Origin: CAYLMG01 sp964568365
GTDB lineage: Bacteria; Planctomycetota; Phycisphaerae; Sedimentisphaerales; Anaerobacaceae
Assembly: GCA_964568365.1 (NCBI GenBank)
Contig: CAZMQF010000051.1
Span: 1 to 15,006, forward strand
Direction of reading: 5' to 3'
Length of the DNA stretch: 15,006 nucleotides
Numbering within the stretch: position 1 is the first letter of the stretch; every line of letters begins with the position of its first letter. Shown piece after piece: positions 8,701 through 13,480 of the stretch. The notes under the pieces are model-generated. The model searched no databases, was not told the origin of the DNA, and saw only the letters and a program-made list of their open reading frames with translations. A program made the translations under genes and the position numbers.

Positions 8701-9309
8701 ACAGCCTGGATATACCCATTTGATTTTTCACAAACCAATGCAAGGATACTCGGTAAAAACGAGCGCGCCTTTATGACAAGCCCAGCAGGTGTATTGAAAG
8801 GTTATTCACACGGTGGAGGAACAGCTACAAGCACATCAGAACCATGGACTTTAGAGCCTGATAAATGGCACTTTGTGGCAATGACTTACGATTATTATTA
8901 CGGCGATAAATTAGTACACTTATACGTAAACGGCGAGGAAGTAAACTACCAAAATCAAAGTGTGGGAACGGAAACAGAGCCGCCTTTAGTGGATTGGGCA
9001 GCCGAAGGTCAATGGGATTTGACGATAGGTACAGCGGCATGGAGTAAAGGGGCATATATACCAAATGCAATAATAGATGAAGTTGCAATATACGACCGGG
9101 TCCTGACACAGGAGGAAATGCAATATCTGTACAACAATGGATTCGAGTACAAAAGACCCGACGCCGAATCACTTAATCCTATCGGCCTATGGCATTTTGA
9201 CGAAGGGCAGGGTTCAACCGTCTTCGATAGCTCAGGCAACAATAATGACGGCCAGCTCCAGGGCACAACACTGCCTGCCTGGACAGATGGTAAATTCCTG
9301 AAGTATTAA
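5761..9309 (+). CDS. Large secreted right-handed beta-helix protein with dockerin-like EF-hands and LamG domain
   Basis: The 1182-residue protein begins with a signal peptide (residues 1-19, cleavage expected after SFA). Two tandem beta-helix modules follow. Module 1 (about 23-488) opens with YPTIQSAINDASGGDTVIV and ends in DIGAEE (483-488). Module 2 (about 497-882) opens with LYLKIQDAINDSNDNEVII and ends in DIGADE (877-882). Both contain many Asn-rich, Gly-rich rungs of the N-N-I form expected of pectate-lyase-like parallel helices. Residues 889-929 carry two EF-hand-like loops, DLNFDGIVNHYE and DFYDDDYIDFLD, spaced as in dockerins. A LamG / concanavalin-like domain runs from about 951 to 1125. 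The C-terminal 40 residues start a LamG-type strand (LWHFDEGQGSTVFDSSG) that has no following domain. There is no PEP-CTERM or sortase tail. A polysaccharide-binding or degrading extracellular role is plausible, but no catalytic residues can be assigned. The start is fixed by GGAGG 10 bases upstream. Confidence 0.92.
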   Translation: MKRFHLICILLTCFSSSFAKNLYVPTLDYPTIQSAINDASGGDTVIVTPGRHKENINFLGKAITVTSTDPNDPNVVAATIIDGNEPADVNFASVVTFNSGEDNNSVLTGFTITGGTGTWLLDSWEFSGLNWNRCGGGVICCNMSAPTILKNYFTNNIAGHGGGIHIYGDPVNPDNPSNPPIHISPIIEDNIFVNNVAVIGHGFSPPDTNYPSNDHGDGGAIASFQGCDAIITNNVFHDNAAYAYGGAIHLRQWCNGLIESNNFTNNSSQIGGAIHITYSASPYVVGNYIESNHSGSGGAIYVYYLSEPVINYNIIRLNSSSNGIIGMHYGSGGELKNNIIEKNTDGATIILTGSSPAICHNTIYDNEKYGILCNGTASPEIENNIIAGTRDGYGIAAGSIAEPTIRYNDVWNNELGNYGPNVEDLTGIEGNISDDPQFIDDSGPFLHVYYTSPCIYAGDPNFVSEAGEIDIYGYARIINDRTDIGAEETLPVWNLTAKKLYLKIQDAINDSNDNEVIIAGKGRYLETIDFGTHQIVLSSIDPNDWNCVEDTIIDANNEDTAVIISGAQDANTIFRGFTVTGGQGTLGGGIYCYASARIERNIIYNNKTYSGGGMHFYGFSPLATDNRIMNNSSELGGAVYLDTGTMATLKNNHITNNHAATAGGGICCSYDTGRSWIINNEITANSAWTGGGLASQELANNINIYGNFICGNYASDRAGAILAMYGDPNIVNNSIVNNRSTTGSGIVIEEGGSPLIINNIVALNQLGHGIYCSASEPYPIDIISNDVYGNALGNYGGTLTDQTGTNGNISIDPNLVNIGYWQDPNTPGNFDDDVFIGGNFHLFPVSACIDVADNNYLPAQLQTDIDGEERIFGEILDIGADEFVTNPYDLNFDGIVNHYELSILMGEWLQDGNDLQTDFYDDDYIDFLDFAKLAKQWFWQAPWYTEQRQPALQFETGSGGYVWVHTPDGCILNNVFTFTYTAWIYPFDFSQTNARILGKNERAFMTSPAGVLKGYSHGGGTATSTSEPWTLEPDKWHFVAMTYDYYYGDKLVHLYVNGEEVNYQNQSVGTETEPPLVDWAAEGQWDLTIGTAAWSKGAYIPNAIIDEVAIYDRVLTQEEMQYLYNNGFEYKRPDAESLNPIGLWHFDEGQGSTVFDSSGNNNDGQLQGTTLPAWTDGKFLKY

Positions 9310-9360
9310 AAATTTATAAAACCTCACAGCCAATCAGCCGGCACAAAAAGATACAAACTT

Positions 9361-9909
9361 CTAAAGGGCCCGCTCAGGCTCAACCTTCTCGAGATGTCTA
9401 AAAACCAGCTCCTGAGGATGTATAGAATCTATCTTAAGATCCTTAATTGTAGTTTGATTATTCCAAACAGCAGTCCAGGTTTTTTTGTCTCCTGAAACAG
9501 CGCCTGTAAATTTATCCATCATATTACCTTCTAACCTGCCCATCGGTCTTTTAATCTCAAAATCCTCTATTGCTATTTCGACAGCCAAAATTTCGTTTTC
9601 CGGGTCATAACGAACACGATGGTCGCCAAATATATAAACCGAACGCACAGACCCATCTCTGAAAAAGTCAGACCCCCCGCCTTCCGATATAACCATCGGC
9701 TCGGGATTAAAATAATATTTTATAGAATACAAAGAGCCATCCGGATTAAAGCTCATCTGCCATTTGCCGTCATCGGTCCTCCAGGTACCTGCAAGCTCAG
9801 CCGGGAACCTGCCTTTGCCGCCTGCCCTCATACCCGAACGATTATTCTGGCAGCCTGCAAAAAAGAATAAGGAGAATAAAGCAAATAAAATAAAAAGTTT
9901 TTTTCTCAT
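9361..9909 (-). CDS. Small lipoprotein of unknown function
   Basis: The start ATG 9909 gives MRKKLFILFALFSLFFFAGC, a lipoprotein signal with lipobox FAGC and lipidation expected at Cys20. AAGGTG lies 7 bases upstream. A longer frame from 9987 exists but would run back through the terminator at 9986-10017, so it is rejected. The mature part (182 residues in total) opens with a flexible basic Gly-rich stretch and then has alternating beta-strand-like segments (LAGTWRTDDGKWQMSFNPDG, SVRSVYIFGDHRVRYDP), suggesting a small beta-barrel or beta-sandwich. I recognise no family. It converges on the beta-helix gene with a 51-base gap and no clear terminator between them. Confidence 0.82.
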   Translation of the reverse strand: MRKKLFILFALFSLFFFAGCQNNRSGMRAGGKGRFPAELAGTWRTDDGKWQMSFNPDGSLYSIKYYFNPEPMVISEGGGSDFFRDGSVRSVYIFGDHRVRYDPENEILAVEIAIEDFEIKRPMGRLEGNMMDKFTGAVSGDKKTWTAVWNNQTTIKDLKIDSIHPQELVFRHLEKVEPERAL

Positions 9910-9955
9910 AATTTCGCACCTTAAGGCTGTTTGAAAACGCAGAAAATTTCCAACA

Positions 9956-9984
9956 TATATAATCAAACTCGATGGATTTGCAAA
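9956..9984 (-). promoter_or_regulatory. Possible promoter of the lipoprotein gene
   Basis: On the minus strand TTTGCA (9984-9979) and TATATA (9961-9956) are spaced by 17 bases, right after the upstream terminator. Each hexamer matches 4 of 6 consensus positions. It would give a leader of about 40 bases carrying AAGGTG. Confidence 0.4.
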
Positions 9985-9985
9985 C

Positions 9986-10017
9986 AAAAAAAGAGGCAGG
10001 TTTTTAACCTGCCTCTT
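9986..10017 (-). terminator. Intrinsic terminator of the PEP-CTERM gene
   Basis: On the minus strand a perfect 12-bp stem (AAGAGGCAGGTT arm, AACCTGCCTCTT arm, 3-base loop) is followed by a run of seven T, two of them paired in the stem. It lies 31 bases past the PEP-CTERM stop codon and separates that gene from the downstream lipoprotein gene. Confidence 0.88.
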
Positions 10018-10047
10018 GAACTACCTTTGCCTAGTTCTTGACCAGGC

Positions 10048-10632
10048 TTATCTTTTCTTTCTGCGCAATACAAACAGTCCGCCGAGACCAAGCAAAGCAA
10101 CAGTCATAGGCTCAGGCTGGTGAATTGTCAGTGTATGCATAACCGTACCATCTGGGATGAAAATTTTATTGTCATCCAGATCGTACAATTCTACTCCACG
10201 GCTTATGATTTGCAGTATAACGTCTGTAGCATCCAGACAGTGAATATACAGCTCTTTCATTATAACCCCAGGTCCGGGGATCGGGTCGCCAAACAACTGA
10301 CTTCCAGTAATCTGAACAAGCTGTGGTTCATCTGTTGACACCTCGCTCAGCAGTTCAAATTCCATTGGAAACTCGATGTCAGTCAAGTCGGGATACTGGG
10401 GATTAGTCGCACCGTCAGTGATGAACTCTGCCTGGGCGTTGCTCAGGACGTAATCGATTGTAAAAGCAAAAATCTTTTGTACAGGGTCTACCTCAAGGTC
10501 GAGCTCAATTATTTCACTCGGCACGAGCCAGACTTCCTCCGGCTGCGGCTCACCATTAACGGTAAAGACCAAGCCTGCCTGCGCAGTTGTCGCCAAGCCA
10601 AGAACTAACATTAACAATAAAAACTTCTTCAT
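10048..10632 (-). CDS. PEP-CTERM domain surface protein, cohesin-like beta-sandwich
   Basis: Residues 1-19 form a signal peptide (MKKFLLLMLVLGLATTAQA). The body (20-170) is rich in predicted strands: a SEIIELDLEVDPVQKIFAFT segment, then late strands around VIMKELYIHCLDATDVILQI, reminiscent of cohesin or related carbohydrate-module sandwiches. The C-terminus is a textbook PEP-CTERM sorting tail: PEP at 173-175, hydrophobic helix, then RRKKR. Such tails are recognised and replaced by an exosortase; no exosortase gene is in the window. Length is 194 residues with ATG 10632 as start. A GTG two codons upstream is less likely because AGGAGG (10642-10647) is 3 bases from it but 9 bases from the ATG. 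It sits between the dockerin gene and a strong terminator, in the same direction. Confidence 0.9.
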   Translation of the reverse strand: MKKFLLLMLVLGLATTAQAGLVFTVNGEPQPEEVWLVPSEIIELDLEVDPVQKIFAFTIDYVLSNAQAEFITDGATNPQYPDLTDIEFPMEFELLSEVSTDEPQLVQITGSQLFGDPIPGPGVIMKELYIHCLDATDVILQIISRGVELYDLDDNKIFIPDGTVMHTLTIHQPEPMTVALLGLGGLFVLRRKKR

Positions 10633-10656
10633 TATCACAGTCCTCCTAACATTCTA

Positions 10657-10685
10657 ATGTTAAATCACATATTAAATACGTTCAA
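10657..10685 (-). promoter_or_regulatory. Possible promoter of the PEP-CTERM gene
   Basis: On the minus strand TTGAAC (10685-10680) and TAACAT (10662-10657) are spaced by 17 bases, each with 4 of 6 consensus matches. The transcript would start near 10650, just before the AGGAGG ribosome-binding site. Together with the hairpin over the upstream stop codon, this suggests separate transcription. Confidence 0.35.
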
Positions 10686-10713
10686 AAATAGTTACACCCT
10701 TTTGCAATGGTTT

Positions 10714-10738
10714 CTGGAACTACGGTCCATAGTTCCAG
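10714..10738 (-). other. Hairpin across the dockerin gene stop codon
   Basis: CTGGAACTA and TAGTTCCAG form a perfect 9-bp inverted repeat around a 7-base loop, and the second arm on the minus strand begins with the TAG stop codon. No U-tract follows. It could protect the mRNA 3' end or slow polymerase; the role is inferred. Confidence 0.45.
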
Positions 10739-11601
10739 CCATCTAACCAGCCGTCATATATAGGTGGACCCTGGCCATCACTGCCTATGACATCCTGAGC
10801 GGTGATTTTACCGTCATTGTTGATATCAGCACAGGGGTGATATGCATAGTTCCAGGAATCCAGCCAACCGTCATATATCGGTGGACCCTGGCCGTCGGTG
10901 CCTATGACATCCTGAGCGGTGATTTTATCGTCACCGTTCGTATCACCCATGCAGTGGTAGGGATAGCACCAGCAATCAGGTCTGCCAAGGGTCACCCACA
11001 GGTCGTACATCGCCTGCGTAATGTCAACGCAGCCGATATTCTGTCCAACTATGAGACATTCGGTACAAATCCCGAGGGGGTCAGGCAGGTTGAGAGTAAA
11101 TGCCTCATTGGGGTCTTCCAGGACGACGCCGCCGCGTTTGCTGTCTTCACTAAGAGTGATCGTGCCCTGTCCCATGTTACAATCAACATAGAAAGTAGCC
11201 AGAACATTGCTATCTGCGGGCGGGTCCCAACGATTGGGGTCGGGGTCATTTTCCGAATACAGGCTTGCCATCTCGAGGATACCACCATTAGCATCCTGTT
11301 CGGCAACCGGAGTCCCAAACTGGTCGATGACAGTATTAGGGCCGACAACAGTGAATGATATGCTGCCGGGATAAATGTAGTAGTCAGCAACATTAGGGTC
11401 AACAGCAGAGGCCGCTGAGCCAACAACAAATGCGCCATTATTAACATCGATCTTTAGCGCAAATGCCCTGACCACCTCACCGTCATTGCAATCGTAACCT
11501 ACAGTCACCTTGTTGCCAACATTATCAATAGTAATGGTTACATCGCCCATTGCAGGGATAGTAACTGCGAGAACAACTATAGCCAAAGCTATATTTCTCA
11601 T
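10720..11601 (-). CDS. Secreted cohesin-like protein with C-terminal tandem dockerin-like repeats
   Basis: With ATG 11601 the protein has 293 residues; AGGAAGG lies 7 bases upstream. A signal peptide covers residues 1-19 (MRNIALAIVVLAVTIPAMG). Residues 20-175 look like a cohesin-type beta-sandwich: VTITIDNVGNKVTVGYDC, VRAFALKIDV, YYIYPGSISF, and the late strand NVLATFYVDC. A Cys-rich linker with the ITQAMYDLWVTLGRPDCWCYPYHC pattern (about 194-217) is typical of secreted Phycisphaerae proteins. Two repeats of 39-residue period close the protein, starting at Asp220 and Asp259, each with an EF-hand-like calcium loop (DTNGDDKITAQD and DINNDGKITAQD) followed by a GQGPPIYDGWLD segment. This second half differs from the leucine-rich helix of classical dockerins. 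An extracellular scaffold or adhesion role is inferred. A longer frame upstream of 11601 adds a basic stretch before the signal peptide and is rejected. Confidence 0.9.
   Translation of the reverse strand: MRNIALAIVVLAVTIPAMGDVTITIDNVGNKVTVGYDCNDGEVVRAFALKIDVNNGAFVVGSAASAVDPNVADYYIYPGSISFTVVGPNTVIDQFGTPVAEQDANGGILEMASLYSENDPDPNRWDPPADSNVLATFYVDCNMGQGTITLSEDSKRGGVVLEDPNEAFTLNLPDPLGICTECLIVGQNIGCVDITQAMYDLWVTLGRPDCWCYPYHCMGDTNGDDKITAQDVIGTDGQGPPIYDGWLDSWNYAYHPCADINNDGKITAQDVIGSDGQGPPIYDGWLDGWNYGP
10729..10944 (-). repeat. Two tandem 117-bp repeats encoding dockerin-like units
   Basis: The unit at 10846-10944 and the unit at 10729-10827 are offset by 117 bases (39 codons) and nearly identical in DNA and protein. 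Protein differences in the 33-residue core are few (TNGDD/INNDG, GTDG/GSDG, LDSW/LDGW). Such high DNA identity suggests recent duplication or ongoing gene conversion. Confidence 0.85.
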
Positions 11602-11808
11602 AACACAACCTTCCTTTCTTCGTCTTTTCTCCGCCGAGCCACACACTCAGCATTTTTGGTTTCTTTTCCCGCCTAAGAATCCTTAACAGTATTTGCTCAC
11701 CAAGCCCGGTACTATGACCAAATGAACAAAGATTCCGGCCGACAGGAGAACCGAAAAGCAATATTTGCTACCCTCCAACCTCCTTTCTCGCCAACAGGCG
11801 CAAACACA

Positions 11809-11840
11809 TGCGCAACTGAGTGCTCACGAATTATTGCGCA
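11809..11840. promoter_or_regulatory. Inverted repeat TGCGCAA-N18-TTGCGCA, possible operator or leader stem
   Basis: Perfect 7-base arms (11809-11815 and 11834-11840) flank an 18-base spacer, with a third GCGCAA in direct orientation near 11798. It lies in the long leader of the dockerin gene. It could be a regulator site or an RNA stem; there is no independent support. Confidence 0.3.
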
Positions 11841-11873
11841 CAACTGTTAACAACACTGGCAAAGGTTATTATT

Positions 11874-11902
11874 AAATTACCACAAACCTGCCGATAAATC
11901 AA
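11874..11902 (-). promoter_or_regulatory. Possible distal promoter of the dockerin gene
   Basis: On the minus strand TTGATT (11902-11897) and TAATTT (11879-11874) are 17 bases apart. The -10 matches only 3 of 6 positions. It would create a leader of about 265 bases. Confidence 0.25.
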
Positions 11903-12112
11903 GGAAAAATTTAAAAAATCAAAGAAAAAGGCAAAAAAAATCATAATTCCCATAAAAACCAGTCCTTCGGGCAACCAGGGCATACAAAAAGGGCTATTTT
12001 TCGCTGTTCCGCCGGCCCAAAAGGCCATTTCTGCTTTTTTTAAGTACGAGCCTGGTTTTAAGAGCCCTTTTTATCCCCCCAAAAAAAAATTGCTAATATT
12101 TTACGTGCTGCT

Positions 12113-12140
12113 TTGAAAAACAGCCTTTTTCTGCTATTTT
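12113..12140 (+). promoter_or_regulatory. Predicted promoter of rodA-murJ, giving an almost leaderless mRNA
   Basis: TTGAAA (12113-12118) and TATTTT (12135-12140) are spaced by 16 bases, matching 9 of 12 consensus positions. The rodA ATG begins only 10 bases after the -10, where transcription itself should start, and no Shine-Dalgarno sequence is present. Confidence 0.45.
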
Positions 12141-12149
12141 GCTGTATTT

Positions 12150-13400
12150 ATGGACAACCTTCTAACAGGACGATTGATAACTGTCAGAGTCATACTGATT
12201 ATTACCAGTATGGTGCTGATTGCCGCCGGCATCATAACCATTTACACAATCGGTCACCCTGCTGAGCCGAGCCCGGCAAGCAACTCGGGCCAGCTCGCTA
12301 ATCTCTGGAAAAAACAGGTCGTCTTTGCCTTTATTGGTGCCGCTGCATTTATCTTCATCAACATAATTCATTACCGCCTGCTCGCAAGACTGAGCTACTG
12401 GATATACGCAGCTGTTCTTTTGCTGCTGGCACTGTTAATAATCGATAAATATATAACAGATATCCCTGATTCACTTATTGCCGAGCGCCACAACGCTTAC
12501 CGATGGATACGAATACCGGTTCTCGGCCTGAATATACAACCTTCAGAAATATGCAAGCTCGCATACATACTGGCGCTTGCCTGGTATCTTCGATATAGAA
12601 GCAACTACCGCAACTTCACTTCGCTTATCGGGCCGTTCGCATTGACACTGCTTCCAATGATTTTGATTCTGCTCGAGCCGGACCTGGGCACCGTTATGCT
12701 TATGATGCCGATATTTTTTACTATGCTTTTTCTTGCAGGCGCACGGGTAAAACATCTCTTGATAATAATTTTACTGGCGGTTCTGGTAAGCCCCCTGCTT
12801 TGGCTCAATATGAAAAATTATCAGCGAACAAGGATAAGCAGCATCCTTCTGCAGTACGAATGGTTCCGCGAAAAAGCAGAGCAGCATCCGAAGCTTGCCA
12901 ACATACTCGTTGACAGCAACTTCAGCATGCGCAAATGGGAAAACGACTGGGGCTATCACCTGATACGCTCCAAATACTCCGTAGCCTCCGGCAGAATGAA
13001 AGGATACGGCTTCGCAAAAGGACCTTTTGTAAAGTATGATTTCCTTCCCGCAAGACACAATGACTTTATCTTCGCAGTTATCGCTCACCAATGGGGTTTC
13101 TTCGGGGCTGTTTTCATATTAGCTGTTTATATAATTTTCATAATCTGCGGACTGGAAATTGCAACCCATAACACCGAGCCGTTTGCCAAACTTGCAGCCG
13201 CTGGTATTGTCGCTATGTTCGTTGTTGAAATTCTTGTAAATGTCGGGATGACAGTGGGATTGATGCCTATCACAGGTCTGACTCTGCCGCTTGTAAGTTA
13301 CGGAGGCTCGAGCCTGCTGGTCAGTATGACCGCTGTCGGGGTACTGAATAACATAGGCAGACGAAGGCCTTTCAGCGTTGCCCCGAAACTGCCAAAATGA
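12150..13400 (+). CDS. rodA: Peptidoglycan glycosyltransferase RodA (SEDS family)
   Basis: This multi-pass membrane enzyme polymerises lipid II into glycan strands during cell elongation, normally with a class B penicillin-binding protein that is not in this window. It has 416 residues and about ten hydrophobic helices. SEDS motifs are present: IQPSEICKLAYILALAWYL (129-147), LLEPDLGTVML (174-184, with the essential Asp178), FLPARHNDFIFAVIAHQWGF (298-317) and NVGMTVGLMPITG...SYGGSSLL (364-390). The NVGMTVGLMPITG form favours RodA over FtsW. The large periplasmic loop between MKNYQRTR and the GYHLIRSK stretch is about 25-30 residues longer than in well-known RodA proteins (EWFREKAEQHPKLANILVDS region). 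The ATG has no ribosome-binding site upstream and a -10-like TATTTT lies 10 bases before it, so the mRNA may be leaderless. The murJ region begins 5 bases after the stop, implying one operon. Confidence 0.92.
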   Translation: MDNLLTGRLITVRVILIITSMVLIAAGIITIYTIGHPAEPSPASNSGQLANLWKKQVVFAFIGAAAFIFINIIHYRLLARLSYWIYAAVLLLLALLIIDKYITDIPDSLIAERHNAYRWIRIPVLGLNIQPSEICKLAYILALAWYLRYRSNYRNFTSLIGPFALTLLPMILILLEPDLGTVMLMMPIFFTMLFLAGARVKHLLIIILLAVLVSPLLWLNMKNYQRTRISSILLQYEWFREKAEQHPKLANILVDSNFSMRKWENDWGYHLIRSKYSVASGRMKGYGFAKGPFVKYDFLPARHNDFIFAVIAHQWGFFGAVFILAVYIIFIICGLEIATHNTEPFAKLAAAGIVAMFVVEILVNVGMTVGLMPITGLTLPLVSYGGSSLLVSMTAVGVLNNIGRRRPFSVAPKLPK

Positions 13401-13404
13401 AATT

Positions 13405-13480
13405 ATGATTAAAGGTTTTAAATCAACTGCATCTCTTACGGCGCCCGGCAGGGTCTTCGGCATGCTGAGGGATATTAGCT
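13405..13480 (+). pseudogene. Tandem duplicate of the murJ 5' end (27-codon fragment)
   Basis: These 76 bases repeat the first 76 bases of murJ (13481-13556) with 9 mismatches, about 88% identity and no gaps. The fragment starts with ATG 5 bases after the rodA stop and translates as MIKGFKSTASLTAPGRVFGM..., against MIKGFRQIASLTALSRVFGM in true MurJ. Because 76 is not a multiple of three, its frame misses murJ and ends at TAA 13486-13488, overlapping the murJ ATG (13481). Most mismatches change the amino acid (including L to P and S to G in the conserved S-R region), as expected for a decaying copy. It could still act as a translated leader that couples rodA to murJ. Confidence 0.88.
13467..13471 (+). 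promoter_or_regulatory. Shine-Dalgarno of murJ located inside the duplicated fragment
   Basis: GAGGG lies 9 bases before the murJ ATG (13481). The matching bases in the true murJ copy read GCGGG, so the single A/C difference at 13468 is what makes this a ribosome-binding site. It therefore supports 13481 as the start. Confidence 0.55.

Larger units (their letters stand above)
11602..12149. other. Divergent intergenic region between the dockerin gene and rodA
   Basis: These 548 bases hold no convincing gene. The left part would be a long 5' leader of the dockerin gene (minus) if its promoter is at 11874-11902. It contains a 7-bp GC-rich inverted repeat (11809-11840) and G-rich stretches (AAAGGAGG, GGAGGG) near 11772-11786. 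The middle is A-rich on the plus strand. The right end carries a GGCC/GGCC mini-hairpin near 12014 and the rodA promoter. Two short minus-strand frames here (11525-11761 and 11831-12028) are judged chance. I could not match the leader to a riboswitch class. Confidence 0.5.

Noticed and set aside
5761..9309. Lipoprotein signal (LLTC) in the beta-helix protein
   Set aside because: Thr directly before Cys is a poor lipobox, and a good SFA signal-peptidase site follows at residue 19.
9910..9987. 26-residue N-terminal extension of the lipoprotein
   Set aside because: It would start inside the T-tract of the upstream terminator and hide the lipoprotein signal; ATG 9909 has a ribosome-binding site.
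9310..10719. Sigma-54 promoter or exosortase-linked regulatory site near the PEP-CTERM gene
   Set aside because: No TGGCA-N7-TGC type element was seen on either strand near the gene; only sigma-70-like matches.
10729..10944. CRISPR-like array
   Set aside because: Only two units, both coding, with a 117-base in-frame period.
11525..11761. 78-codon minus-strand frame with TTG start and GGAGGG 9 bases upstream
   Set aside because: The spacing looks good, but it runs into the dockerin gene in another frame through that gene's own ribosome-binding site, and the product is not protein-like. Kept only as part of the leader finding.
11831..12028. 65-codon hydrophobic minus-strand frame (MAFWAGGTAKN...)
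   Set aside because: A/T-rich DNA gives Phe- and Ile-rich translations by chance; no ribosome-binding site or family resemblance, and it lies in the promoter region.
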